From NCBI GenBank assembly GCA_024742755.1, contig JANSXW010000007.1:20013-84012 (forward strand): a DNA stretch of 64,000 nt, written 5' to 3'. Each line of letters opens with the position of its first letter. Positions within the stretch are counted from its first letter, which is position 1. Shown piece after piece: positions 8,226 through 17,046 of the stretch. Source of the stretch: a bacterium (GTDB lineage Bacteria > Bacteroidota > Bacteroidia > Chitinophagales > Saprospiraceae). The position numbers and the translations under genes are program-made. The notes below the pieces were generated by a model. It saw only the letters and a program-made list of their open reading frames with translations. It had not been told where the DNA came from and did not search any database.

Positions 8226-9647
8226 ATGAAACGTATATCCATCATATTTTTGCTTGCCCTGCTGTTCTCCGCTTGCAGCAGCCTGGTAGAAGACCTGAAC
8301 GAAAACCCCAACAGCCCAACCTCTTCGTCCTATCAGTACATTCTGACCGGAGCAGAGATTGGCAACACCCTCTTCCTGTCCGGAGAGGCGGCCCGGAAAG
8401 CAGGTATCTTCTGCGGTTACTATACCGGTATCGACCGGCAGCACGAAGGCTTCAGCCAGTATGCCGTAACGACCAGTGATTTTGATAATCAATGGAATGA
8501 TGTCTTCGTCAACACCATCGCCAATGCTATTGCCACACAAGAAGCAGCAGCGGAAGAGGGCGTTGGCGGTATTACGCTGGGCATTACCAAGATCATACAG
8601 GCATTTGGCTTTGGCACCGCAGCCTCGCTCTGGGGTAGCATCCCCTTTGAGGAAGCCGGCCGGCCAGCCTTTGAAAACCCGGCGTTTGAAGACCAAATAC
8701 TGGTCTATGAGAAAGTACAGGCACTGCTGGATGAAGCCATTGCCGACCTGGAGTCTGGTGAAGGCCGCCCGGCTACAGGGGCAGATATCCACTTTGATGG
8801 AGATCCTGCTGCCTGGGCAGAAGTAGCGCACAGCCTCAAAGCCAGATTGTTCCTTCATACCAAAAACTATCGCCTGGCCTATGAGGAAGCGCTGCTCGGC
8901 ATTAGCTCCCCGGACAATAGCCTGCAAACGCCACACGGTGACGCGATTGAGAATGCCAACCTGAACTATCAGTTCTTTGAGATTGCTTCCCGGGCGGCCG
9001 ACCTGGTCACTTCTGACTTTATGGCGAGCCTGGTTGCACCGGACGAAGCCACAAGCCCTGATATCAGCAATTACCGGGGCAATGCCAAAACGGATGAAAC
9101 AGGCCGCTACAACTACCTTTTCGAAACCAACTCCTTCGGCACACAGCCCAATACCGTCGATGGATTTGCCGCTCAGGACGCCCCTACTCCACTGCTTACT
9201 TACCAGGAAAACCTCCTGATCCTTGCAGAGGCTGGCTTCCGGACAGAGGGTTTTGAGGTTGGCCTCACCCATTTGAATGAATTCCGGGCCTACATGGCAG
9301 CCGGAGGGTACCTCACTAATGCCGATATGGCCAATATTCAGTACGAAGCATACGAAACTGCTGATTTTGAAAATGGCGGCATAGAAAACCCGGACGGCAT
9401 CAGCACGGACGATGCGCTGCTCCGCGAAATCCTGGAAGAACGCTACATTACTTTGTTTGGCCAGATCGAAGGGTTCAATGATACCCGCCGGACGATGAGA
9501 GAATCAGTGGTTCGGGTACCTGTTGCCCCGAATACCGGCACTCAATTGCCGGAGCGGTTCCTCTACCCGACGACTGAGATAGACCGGAATCCGAATGTGC
9601 CAACGCCCATTCCCGACTTCTTCGAGCCGACCGCTGTTAATCAGTAG
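8226..9647 (+). CDS. SusD/RagB-family nutrient-binding lipoprotein
   Basis: The ORF track starts at a TTG (8217); the ATG at 8226 is preferred because it gives a proper lipoprotein signal, MKRISIIFLLALLFSACSS, with the lipobox Cys at residue 17. The protein has about 473 aa. It shows the SusD-like helical scaffold: an N-terminal DLNENPNSP segment, the TPR-like middle (KVQALLDEAIADLESGEG, WAEVAHSLKARLFLHTKNY), PTPLLTYQENLLILAEAGFR, and the C-terminal LLREILEERYITLFGQIEGFNDTRRT motif. It has the features of the SusD-like-2 group. It should sit on the cell surface as the lid of the preceding SusC transporter and capture substrate. Confidence 0.93.
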   Translation: MKRISIIFLLALLFSACSSLVEDLNENPNSPTSSSYQYILTGAEIGNTLFLSGEAARKAGIFCGYYTGIDRQHEGFSQYAVTTSDFDNQWNDVFVNTIANAIATQEAAAEEGVGGITLGITKIIQAFGFGTAASLWGSIPFEEAGRPAFENPAFEDQILVYEKVQALLDEAIADLESGEGRPATGADIHFDGDPAAWAEVAHSLKARLFLHTKNYRLAYEEALLGISSPDNSLQTPHGDAIENANLNYQFFEIASRAADLVTSDFMASLVAPDEATSPDISNYRGNAKTDETGRYNYLFETNSFGTQPNTVDGFAAQDAPTPLLTYQENLLILAEAGFRTEGFEVGLTHLNEFRAYMAAGGYLTNADMANIQYEAYETADFENGGIENPDGISTDDALLREILEERYITLFGQIEGFNDTRRTMRESVVRVPVAPNTGTQLPERFLYPTTEIDRNPNVPTPIPDFFEPTAVNQ

Positions 9648-9664
9648 CCCAAAACCGTGATAAC

Positions 9665-10462
9665 ATGAAAATGAATACGTTCCCATCTTTTGGAGGCTTG
9701 TTTTTAGTAGCGATAGCCTTTTTGCTGTTGGCCACTCCTGCTTACAGCCAGGAGGTGGCGCCCAAACGGGTGCTGTTTGTAGGTAACAGCTTTACCTACT
9801 TCTACAACCTGCCGCAGGTCGTCAGCGCGATGGCGGAGGAAAAAGGCTGGGCATTGGAAACCCGGCAGTCCACGGTAGGGGGCAGCAACCTCGAACAGCA
9901 CTGGAAGAGCGAGCGGGGTACCCAAACCCGTGCCCTGATCGAAGAACAGGAGTGGGATTATGTGGTCTTCAACAACCACAGCCTGAGTTCCATTGATCAG
10001 CCGGAGGCCTTCATGGAATACGGTAAGAAGTTTGCCGAACTGGTCAAAGACCGTGGCGCGAAGCCCGTCTTTATGATGACCTGGGCGTACCATTCCAATC
10101 CGCTCATGCAGGCTACCATCACGCAAATGTACGAGCAACTGGGCGAAGCATCCGGAGCCGATGTGGTCCCCGCTGGCCCTTTGTTTGCCGAAGCGCGTCA
10201 GTGGCGCCCCGACCTCGAGCTGTTCTTTGACGACAAGCACCCTTCTTCCAATGGCACTTATCTGCTGGGGCTGGCTTTTTTCAAATACTTCAGTGGCGAC
10301 AGCCCGGTGGGCCTTCCCAAACGGCTGACGACCCGGGACGAAGATGGCGAAAAGCTGTACCTCCTTTTCATGCACCAAACGGACGCTGATTTTCTGCAGC
10401 AACTGGTGGACGAGCACGCGTTCCACACCGAAAACTTGTTGACCAAACATAAAAAAGACTAA
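9665..10462 (+). CDS. Secreted SGNH/GDSL-type hydrolase (DUF4886-like)
   Basis: The 265-aa protein has a signal peptide (about 1-29, ending PAYSQ). Block I is VLFVGNSFTYFYNLP, where the Ser of GNS is the likely nucleophile. The block II/III region contains STVGGSNLEQHW and YVVFNNHS. Block V is DDKHPSSNGTYLLGL, with the Asp and His of the catalytic set at about residues 187-190. This arrangement is that of the SGNH esterase fold, DUF4886 branch. It probably cleaves an ester, such as an acetyl group on a polysaccharide, outside the cytoplasm. The gene starts 17 bp after SusD and ends 2 bp before the next gene, so the operon is tight and the enzyme probably acts on the SusCD substrate. Confidence 0.85.
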   Translation: MKMNTFPSFGGLFLVAIAFLLLATPAYSQEVAPKRVLFVGNSFTYFYNLPQVVSAMAEEKGWALETRQSTVGGSNLEQHWKSERGTQTRALIEEQEWDYVVFNNHSLSSIDQPEAFMEYGKKFAELVKDRGAKPVFMMTWAYHSNPLMQATITQMYEQLGEASGADVVPAGPLFAEARQWRPDLELFFDDKHPSSNGTYLLGLAFFKYFSGDSPVGLPKRLTTRDEDGEKLYLLFMHQTDADFLQQLVDEHAFHTENLLTKHKKD

Positions 10463-10464
10463 TC

Positions 10465-12228
10465 ATGTATTTATCCAACCATACGTACGGCAAGCTCAGC
10501 TTGCTCCTCCTTCTTGTCTTTGTGACCGTCTTTTCCTGTCAGGATATGGATGATGACGGCCTGCCTATCACCAATGATTTCAGGGTCTTGCAAACCCAGA
10601 TCAATGATGACGCCGTCACCTCTGGTGTGGATGGCGCATCTGTGCTGAGCACCCTTACGCTGATCCTTTCCCATCCGGTAGAGCAGTCCGCTTTTGAAGG
10701 CGCGCTGAGCATTGAGCCTGATGCAGCCTACACCTTCGCTTACGATGGGAACAACTCCATTGTGACCCTCTCTTTTGACGAGCCGCTGGCTTACGAGACG
10801 ACATACACCCTTACGCTTCCCGCCGGCACTTACGGCAACGCAGGCCAGGCCAGCCAAAATGACTACAGCTTCACCTTCACTACAGCCGCCTTTGCCGCAC
10901 CGCCGGTGACGCTCTCCGTGGAGCCTTTGAGCCTCTTCGAGACAGAGACCGCTGTGATCACAGCCACCATCCCACAAGCCATACTGCGCGATGTGACTAT
11001 GGATATCTTGTTATCCGGCTCGGCTACAGAAGGCGATGACTATACGGTCACTTCCAACTCCATTACCATTCCGGCCGGGGAGACTTCCGGCACGCTGGAG
11101 CTAACCGCGCTCAGCGATCAGGATTTAGAAGGTGAGGAACTCATTATTGTGGAGCTCGCCAATCTGACCAACGGAGTACAAATGACTCCGCAGGTATTGG
11201 AAATTACCCTGGGTGACCTGCCACCGGCTATCGAGCTGAAAGGTGTGATGTCTCTCCGCATCGGCGGTACGGACAATAATGGCCGGGCGGTACACTTACG
11301 GGTCCTCGAAGATATTGCCGACCTCAGCCAGTACGGTCTGGGAATCGCCAATAACGGCGGTGGCTCCGATGGGCGGGAGATTGACTTCCCGGCAATCAGT
11401 GTGAACGCGGGTGACGACCTCCTGCTGGTCAGAGATGTAGATGAAGCTGGACTGGCGGCCTACTTCGGCGACTGTTTCAATGATTTTGATGAAGTCTTCA
11501 CCTCGGACGGGCTCAACTTCAACGGTGACGACCCCTTCGAGCTGTACAATAACGATATCGTTATCGAAACTTACGGCGATGTGGAACTCGACGGCACCAA
11601 CGAAGAATGGGAATGGACCGGCAGCTGGGCCTACAAACTCAACGGTATCTGGGAATACGCTGAAGTAGATTGCTCTACCGGTTCCACCAGCAATGCTGAA
11701 TCCGACTGCCCCTACCCTTTCTGCGTCCCCTTACAAATTCAGGGCGCGCTTGCCCTGCTTTGGGATGGTTCGGGCACCAACGGCGGCAAAGCGGTGCACC
11801 TCCGCGCCAACCGGTCGATCGGGGACATCACCCAATATGGTTTGGGCGTCGCCAACAACGGTGGCGGCACCGACGGGCTGGAAGTGATGCTCCCCAGCCT
11901 CACCATCAATGAAGGCGACCACATTTTAGTGGCCCGTGAGCCACAGACCATTGCAGCCTACTTCGGGGCTTGCTTCGATGCCTTTGACCACGTCGTACAG
12001 TCCGATGGGATGAACCAAAACGGAGACGATGCCATTGAACTATTCCAGGGCATGACCGTGATCGAGACGTTTGGGGATGCCGATGTGGATGGTACCGGAC
12101 AATTTTGGGAATACACCGGCTCCTGGGGCTACAAAGTAGGCGGTTCTTTCGTTTACGGTGGTATAGACTGCGCTGCCGGCTCAGCCACGACACAGTCCTC
12201 CGGCTGCCCCTACCCATTCTGTGAATAA
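10465..12228 (+). CDS. Surface lipoprotein with Ig-like, Calx-beta and two lamin-tail-like domains
   Basis: The 587-aa protein starts with a lipoprotein signal (LLLVFVTVFSCQD; Cys about residue 25). Residues about 35-140 look like a bacterial Ig-like (SbsA/Big_5) domain (VLSTLTLILSHPVEQSAFEG, YTLTLPAGTYGNAGQ). Residues about 147-250 match a Calx-beta domain (ATEGDDYTVTSNSITIPAGE, DQDLEGEELIIVEL). The rest is a tandem duplication of a lamin-tail-like module of about 160 residues, each with HLR...YGLG.ANNGGG.DG, a NGDD.hELF/Y line, a DVDVDGT..-W-YTGSW-YK stretch and a terminal CPYPFC. It has no obvious catalytic centre and is probably a surface-binding or adhesion component. It is cotranscribed with the hydrolases on both sides. 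Confidence 0.8.
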   Translation: MYLSNHTYGKLSLLLLLVFVTVFSCQDMDDDGLPITNDFRVLQTQINDDAVTSGVDGASVLSTLTLILSHPVEQSAFEGALSIEPDAAYTFAYDGNNSIVTLSFDEPLAYETTYTLTLPAGTYGNAGQASQNDYSFTFTTAAFAAPPVTLSVEPLSLFETETAVITATIPQAILRDVTMDILLSGSATEGDDYTVTSNSITIPAGETSGTLELTALSDQDLEGEELIIVELANLTNGVQMTPQVLEITLGDLPPAIELKGVMSLRIGGTDNNGRAVHLRVLEDIADLSQYGLGIANNGGGSDGREIDFPAISVNAGDDLLLVRDVDEAGLAAYFGDCFNDFDEVFTSDGLNFNGDDPFELYNNDIVIETYGDVELDGTNEEWEWTGSWAYKLNGIWEYAEVDCSTGSTSNAESDCPYPFCVPLQIQGALALLWDGSGTNGGKAVHLRANRSIGDITQYGLGVANNGGGTDGLEVMLPSLTINEGDHILVAREPQTIAAYFGACFDAFDHVVQSDGMNQNGDDAIELFQGMTVIETFGDADVDGTGQFWEYTGSWGYKVGGSFVYGGIDCAAGSATTQSSGCPYPFCE

Positions 12229-12243
12229 CCGAATACCACGACT

Positions 12244-13581
12244 ATGACCAATCGCATTGCCCTCTTGCTGCTTATTGTTTTCGGGACGCTCGGACTTGCC
12301 TGCGAGCCGGAAGCCACTGCACCGCCCACCCTCAACCTGTTGTCCTCGACTATCAATGGAGGAAGCCTGTCTGACGGGATGGAAGGCGTGGCCCCGGAAG
12401 CCCGGTTGGAGCTGGTTTTTTCCAGTAGCCTGGACCAGGTTGCGTTTGAAGAGGCATTGATGCTGGAGCCTGCTGCTAATGTGACTGTCAGCTTTAGTAA
12501 TCAGGGCTCAAAAGCGATTCTTGACCTGGAGCTGGCCGGGAATACGACTTACACCCTGAGCATTTCGGGCGATGCGATTGGTCAAAACGGGGGGGTGCCG
12601 GACCCACCCTTTGTCCTTACGTTTACCACACGAGCTGCGGGCAGTGCAGGCAGTGCCTGTACCAGTGGTAACGCCGACTGCCTTTCGGCTTTTGTGGCTG
12701 AAGGAGCAGGCAGCCTGCCGGTGTACAACAGCTTCCCGGTTTTTGAAGCGGAAGGGCCCTGGACGGGGCTCACCACTGCCGTCATCGTTGTACACGGTGC
12801 CAACCGCAATGCCGATGACTACTTTGAGTACCTCATGTTTAGCCTTCAGGCCAATGAATTGGAAAACGAGGCCCTGCTCCTCGCACCACAGTTTCAGGAA
12901 GCCCCTACTGCAGACCATACCCTCTACTGGAGCGGCAATGGCTGGCGGGAAGGGCAGACGGCTAACGGCACTGGCAACGGCAGCTCCTTTGCTGTTATTG
13001 ATGGAATGATTAGTCAGCTTGCAGATGCAGCCCGATTCCCGGACTTGAAAAAGGTAATCATCACCGGGCACTCTTCCGGGGGGCTTTTCACCCATGTTTA
13101 CGCAGGGGCAAACCGCTCAGAGGCTACCCATCCCAATCTTAATTTTGAATACGTCGTGGCCAATAGCCAGTATTTCTACTACCCGGACGGGCAACGGATC
13201 AATGAAAGTACCAATCAGCTTTACCTGCCCAACGACTGCAATGGCTATACCATCTGGCCATTCGGATACGAAGTGGCACCGCCCTACCTAAGCGGTACGA
13301 CAAGCGCGGAAATCAATGATCAATTCGTCAACCGTTCCGTAACTTACCTGCTGGGCAACGGTGCGGGGCCTGATGGCGCACTCAATACGAGCGACTGTGC
13401 TGCTACCCTGCTCGGACCCTCGCGCTACGAAAGAGGTGAAAATATGTACCGCTATATGAACCTGGTATACGGCGATAACCATAACCACAAGCGGAGCATC
13501 GTTCCCGGTATAGGGCACGATGGCGCGGGGATGTACCGCTCAGATGCTTTCCAAACCTTGCTGCAAGGCCTGATAGATTGA
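12244..13581 (+). CDS. Lipoprotein alpha/beta-hydrolase with N-terminal Ig-like domain
   Basis: The 445-aa protein has a lipoprotein signal ending GLACEP (Cys at about 20). An SbsA-type Ig-like domain (about 25-130) is related to the one in the preceding gene (ALMLEPAANVTVSFSNQGSK; TYTLSISGDAIGQNGG). The catalytic domain (about 155-445) has the oxyanion-hole strand AVIVVHGANRNADDYFEYL, the nucleophile elbow VIITGHSSGGLFTHVYAG (Ser about 276) and a late GIGHDGAGMY that offers the catalytic His (about 424). It looks like a surface-attached esterase or depolymerase-like hydrolase. The shared Ig-like leader ties it to gene 10465-12228, 15 bp upstream. The substrate is not deducible. Confidence 0.84.
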   Translation: MTNRIALLLLIVFGTLGLACEPEATAPPTLNLLSSTINGGSLSDGMEGVAPEARLELVFSSSLDQVAFEEALMLEPAANVTVSFSNQGSKAILDLELAGNTTYTLSISGDAIGQNGGVPDPPFVLTFTTRAAGSAGSACTSGNADCLSAFVAEGAGSLPVYNSFPVFEAEGPWTGLTTAVIVVHGANRNADDYFEYLMFSLQANELENEALLLAPQFQEAPTADHTLYWSGNGWREGQTANGTGNGSSFAVIDGMISQLADAARFPDLKKVIITGHSSGGLFTHVYAGANRSEATHPNLNFEYVVANSQYFYYPDGQRINESTNQLYLPNDCNGYTIWPFGYEVAPPYLSGTTSAEINDQFVNRSVTYLLGNGAGPDGALNTSDCAATLLGPSRYERGENMYRYMNLVYGDNHNHKRSIVPGIGHDGAGMYRSDAFQTLLQGLID

Positions 13582-13702
13582 TGCAAGGCATTAATGCCAG
13601 GCACTTTTGAGCCGCTCCATCCCCCACGCGACACTTCCCGCGTGATCAAAAAACTGCAAGCCTGGCAGTATTTGCCTATCTTAACCCGACAATTTAGCTT
13701 CA

Positions 13703-14878
13703 ATGCCTGGTCAACGCCCACCCAAATACACCCTGCCCGTTATCATCCTCGCCCAATTCACCGGCACTTCCCTGTGGTTTGCAGGCAATGCCGTGCTGCC
13801 CGACCTCCAAACAGCATACGGGCTGCCCGAGGGCGCACTCGGCGGGCTGACCTCTGCAGTACAACTTGGCTTTATAACAGGCACTTTACTGTACGCCATC
13901 CTGATGCTTGCAGACCGCTTCTCCCCCTCACGGGTCTTCCTGCTCTCTGCGGTGCTGGGCGCTTTGTTCAACCTGGGCATAGGGGTGGTGACAGAAGGTT
14001 ATACCAGCATTCTGGCGCTCCGTTTTCTCACGGGCCTTTTCCTGGCTGGGATTTATCCGGTAGGCATGAAAATAGCTGCTGACTGGTACGCTGCGGATTT
14101 GGGGAAAGCACTGGGGTATCTGGTTGGCGCATTGGTTTTAGGTACCGCTTTCCCGCATTTGTTGCGCTTTTCCGCTGCGGAGGTGCCCTGGCAGCGGGTT
14201 ATGCAGGGCACTTCTTTCCTGGCGGTAATGGGTGGGCTGCTGATTCGGTGGCTGATTCCCGATGGCCCCTACCGGCAATCCGGCACCGCCTTCAAGCCCT
14301 CTGCCATCGTTGCCATCTTTCGTATCCCTGATTTCCGGGCAGCTGCCCTGGGCTACTTTGGGCACATGTGGGAACTGTATGCCTTTTGGGCGTTTGTCCC
14401 CGTCATCGTGCTGGCCAGGTTTCCGGAACTTTCTCCTGCCTCGACAGCCCTTTTTGCCTTCGGGGCCATTGGTGTGGGCGCACTCGGCTGTGTTTTAGGT
14501 GGATATTGGTCATTACGGACGGGCAGCGCTAAGGTAGCTTACGCCATGCTGCTGATTTCCGGGCTCCTTTGCCTGGCCTCTCCCCTGCTCTTCCAGCTAC
14601 CAGGATGGGCATTCACGGCCCTGCTATGCCTATGGGGCTTTGCCGTAGTCGGCGATTCCCCACAGTTTTCCACCCTGGTAGCCCAAAATGCACCGCCCGA
14701 ATCCCGGGGTTCCGCCTTAACCATTGTCAATAGTATTGGTTTTTCGATTACCATTTTCAGCATTCAGGGCCTAACTTATCTGAGCCAAGCCTGGGGCATA
14801 TCTAATAGCCTTTGGATACTTGTCTTTGGCCCGGTACTGGGGCTTGCAGCTACGCGCAGGTTATTCCGGGAGGCTTAG
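13703..14878 (+). CDS. MFS transporter
   Basis: The 391-aa protein has about 12 membrane segments. The N-half carries the motif-A-like loop YAILMLADRFSPSRVFLLSAVLG between TM2 and TM3 and a TM4-5 stretch FLTGLFLAGIYPVGMKIAADW. It resembles the CynX/YnfM-like major-facilitator groups, but the substrate is unclear. The gene is 121 bp downstream of the hydrolase gene in the same direction, so it may export or import a product of the Sus-like locus. The stop overlaps by 4 bp the stop of the convergent 122-aa membrane-protein gene (14875-15243). The ATG at 13703 immediately precedes the first membrane segment. Confidence 0.87.
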   Translation: MPGQRPPKYTLPVIILAQFTGTSLWFAGNAVLPDLQTAYGLPEGALGGLTSAVQLGFITGTLLYAILMLADRFSPSRVFLLSAVLGALFNLGIGVVTEGYTSILALRFLTGLFLAGIYPVGMKIAADWYAADLGKALGYLVGALVLGTAFPHLLRFSAAEVPWQRVMQGTSFLAVMGGLLIRWLIPDGPYRQSGTAFKPSAIVAIFRIPDFRAAALGYFGHMWELYAFWAFVPVIVLARFPELSPASTALFAFGAIGVGALGCVLGGYWSLRTGSAKVAYAMLLISGLLCLASPLLFQLPGWAFTALLCLWGFAVVGDSPQFSTLVAQNAPPESRGSALTIVNSIGFSITIFSIQGLTYLSQAWGISNSLWILVFGPVLGLAATRRLFREA

Positions 14879-15243
14879 ACCCATTCCGATGGCGCCTCAT
14901 TAAGACTTACCAGATCCTGTATGCTCCGCAGAAAGTACCATACTGCGCCGATCAGAGGAGGTACGGCAAGGATTATCCAAAGATACATTTCGCCTGACCA
15001 CTCCGACAACCAAAGCTGGTCCCCGAATTTTGCAGCGGCAATGAGGAGCACACAATACATAGCAGCGGCAAGAAAATATTGAATATGAATCCAGCTCTGC
15101 ATAATCAGGCCTTTCAGCAGGCTGCTGCTTAACTGCCAGATACCCAGAAAAAAGGCGGCAAAGAGAGTAAATGGATAAATCAAACAACTAACCATTAGCA
15201 GAAACTGTATTAACGCATCGACGGTCATTAGGGTCCTTTTCAT
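14875..15243 (-). CDS. 122-aa membrane protein, paralogue copy A, unknown function
   Basis: The protein has three to four membrane segments (roughly 10-33, 50-72, 84-104). It is about 45% identical, without gaps, to the protein at 18606-18974. Shared blocks include YPFTL/FPFTL..AAFFLG.WQL.SSL.K, Y-F-L-A-A..YC, and YLW..LA.PPL.G..WYF..SI.DL, and both end WV. No named family is recognised. The paralogue pair flanks the accessory region, and the noncoding sequence upstream of this start is almost identical to that of copy B, including the promoter. It is expressed away from the IS element and converges on the MFS gene. Confidence 0.75.
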   Translation of the reverse strand: MKRTLMTVDALIQFLLMVSCLIYPFTLFAAFFLGIWQLSSSLLKGLIMQSWIHIQYFLAAAMYCVLLIAAAKFGDQLWLSEWSGEMYLWIILAVPPLIGAVWYFLRSIQDLVSLNEAPSEWV

Positions 15244-15264
15244 GTTTGGTGGTTTTGGTTACAC

Positions 15265-15295
15265 CAAAGATACAGGGTCTATTCATTATTTTCAA
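15265..15295 (-). promoter_or_regulatory. Bacteroidota-type promoter of membrane-protein copy A
   Basis: On the minus strand, TTG (15295-15293), a 20-nt spacer and TATCTTTG (15272-15265) match the Bacteroidota housekeeping pattern TTTG-N19/20-TAnnTTTG. The -7 box lies 21 bp upstream of the ATG at 15243. The same elements with the same spacing occur upstream of copy B. Confidence 0.7.
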
Positions 15296-15358
15296 TACTT
15301 TTTGAAAGTTGTGAACAAAAATATTTCCCCACTTGGTTAGCTCCCTCACGACGCTTTA

Positions 15359-15535
15359 CTATCCCCGCCTGTGTATCAACAACTCTTTAATTAATTAAAT
15401 AGCATCTATCAGAAAGACACCAAAGGGTACAAAAGCAACAATGCCGCATAGAGTATTTAGTCCACCAAAGCCGAGAACAAGTGCAAGGTAATCTAATGGC
15501 AGAGCGCTAACCAAGCTCAGCCCTTTCAATATCTA
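15359..15535 (-). pseudogene. 3'-end remnant of a paralogue of the 178-aa gene at 19087-19623
   Basis: Read on the minus strand this stretch gives GLSLVSALPLDYLALVLGFG followed by GLNTLCGIVAFVPFGVFLI, matching the C-terminal third of the 178-aa protein (GLGLVSALPLGYLAVILGFG...). A nonsense change (ATT TAA where the intact gene has ATT AAA) and later small indels disable even this part. Similarity stops abruptly at 15535, and an in-frame TAG sits at the break. The 5' two thirds of the gene are missing. The fragment keeps the same position relative to the downstream 122-aa gene as its intact counterpart, so the two genes were duplicated together and this copy decayed. An IS element lies 57 bp beyond the break. 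Confidence 0.85.
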
Positions 15536-15591
15536 GGGCAAACGCGCCAAATCTAAACACCGAGGACTATTTGTAGGTATTCAAGGTTCAT

Positions 15592-16683
15592 TAGACTTCA
15601 ATAAAATTAAATCCAGACCGCGCACTCATGTGCGCGAGTTTGGCTGGTTGAAAAAAACCTACTATGTTATATGGCATAATAGATACAGACCAAATACGAA
15701 GCAACCCTGCCCAGCTAAAAGCACTGACCAGTTTAGAGCCAGAAGAGTTTGACGCCCTGCTGTCCCCATTTAGGCATCGTTGGCACCACTACCACAAACA
15801 CTACACCCTGCCAGGCAAGCGCCGGAAAAGGCCGCGCATAAAATACAAGAAGCCGACTAAGACCTTGCCCGGGCAAGGCACGAAGCTATGGTTCGTCTTA
15901 ATGTGGTTTAAGACCAACTCCATCCAGCAGCAGCTTGCTGCTGAATTTGGCCTGAGGCAAAGCCCTCTCAGCCACTGGCTGAAAGCCTTGCGGCCCATAT
16001 TGCAGCAAGCCATCGAAGACTTGCACTGCCAGCCTGCACAAGACATGGACGAGCTTATCCGGCTATTCCGTCAGCGCAGTGGGCCTCCAGGCTCAGGCGG
16101 TGCGCCGGATACGCTCAACATGGATGCTACAGAGCGCCCGATAGGGCGCAACCTGGACGATGCAGCACAGCGTGATGACTACAGCTGCAAGCACCACGGG
16201 CACCACTTGAAGAACACCTTGCTGTGCGACGAGTACCAATTCGTACATTTTGCAGGGTAGACCTGGAACGGCTCTGTGCACGACAGCACGATGGCAGTTG
16301 AAGAGCTGCCCAGCCTGGAAGCCTTTAAGCCCTATGGCTTATGGTGCTGCAAGGACAAAGGCTACCAAGGCTACCGCCCGGAAGGAGCCCACCTGATAGA
16401 GCCGTTCAAAGCCAGGCGCAATCATCCGCTCACTGAGCTGGAGAAGGAGTATAATGCCTGGGCAAGCTCTATTCGCAGCGTGGTCGAACATGCCATCGGC
16501 GGCATCAAAAGATCTGCCTTGCCCTCTCGCCCGATGCGGTACTGGAAGCAAGATATACGGCACCAAATTTTCGTCATTGGTTGTGGCCTGCAAAACCTGC
16601 GGGTCCGCTTTCGGAGCTCCGCGTATGCACGCGGCGTGCAGCGGGTGCGCGCGCGTCAAACCTTTTAATTTGATTAAAATCTA
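15592..16683 (+). mobile_element. Insertion sequence of about 1.09 kb with 20-bp imperfect terminal inverted repeats
   Basis: The left end TAGACTTCAATAAAATTAAA (15592-15611) and the inverted right end (16683-16664, read TAGATTTTAATCAAATTAAA) match at 17 of 20 positions and flank a DDE transposase gene broken by one stop codon. Just inside the left end is a GCGCACTCATGTGCGC hairpin. No convincing target-site duplication was found, so the exact boundaries may be off by a few bases or the flanks may have changed. The transposase resembles the IS5-superfamily/HARBI-like DDE_Tnp_4 group. With the internal stop the element is probably immobile unless helped in trans. Confidence 0.8.
15664..16668 (+). 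pseudogene. DDE_Tnp_4-type transposase, interrupted by an in-frame stop
   Basis: Two ORFs (15664-16260 and 16276-16668) lie in the same frame and join into one 334-codon gene if the TAG at 16258-16260 is read through. The first part has an N-terminal helical HTH region (FGLRQSPLSHWLKALRPILQ) and the first catalytic Asp in TLNMDATERPI. The second has the expected GSVHDST segment with the second Asp, KDKGYQGY, and the last acidic residue near SVVEHAIGGIKR. The residue before TWNGSVHD is usually K or S in this family, so a single AAG-to-TAG change would explain the break. It could be active only with stop-codon suppression, so I treat it as a pseudogene. Confidence 0.82.
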
Positions 16684-17046
16684 TTGTTTTTTGGCCCGCT
16701 GCCAGGCAGAATGGCAACAAGGCGGCTACTACGTTGATCAGCCGCATTTATAACATGACGTAGTGTAATTATTATGATATTTACAAAATTATCGAAATCT
16801 TCACTTGACAATATTAAGCAAAACCTTTAAATTAGCTCTCGAAAACGCTGCTGCTCAACATATAATACTGCATACCTATTTTATAGTAATCGACATTTTA
16901 CGTTTTTTCTGTATCGCCCTTAAAGCACAGTTGATGCAGAGATACAAGCTATGCACTGATAACATGCTTATCTAAACCACTATGAGTCTCTAAGCTTTGG
17001 TCGATACACCTCTTTGTATTTTATAACTCTCTTAAATACTGTAAAT
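16684..17046. other. AT-rich intergenic region, no gene seen
   Basis: These 363 bases between the IS right end and the T9SS protein gene hold no credible ORF or strong hairpin. The first 60 bases keep some GC-rich sequence, and the rest is AT-rich. It should contain the promoter of the downstream gene, but no clean TAnnTTTG box was found. Confidence 0.6.

Noticed and set aside
16276-16668. Second transposase ORF as an independent gene
   Set aside because: It is in the same frame as the first ORF with only one stop codon between them, and its GTG lies inside a conserved family motif.
15583-16692. Target-site duplication flanking the IS element
   Set aside because: No convincing direct repeat of 2-9 bp borders the inverted ends; candidate TTA/TAT pairs do not match.
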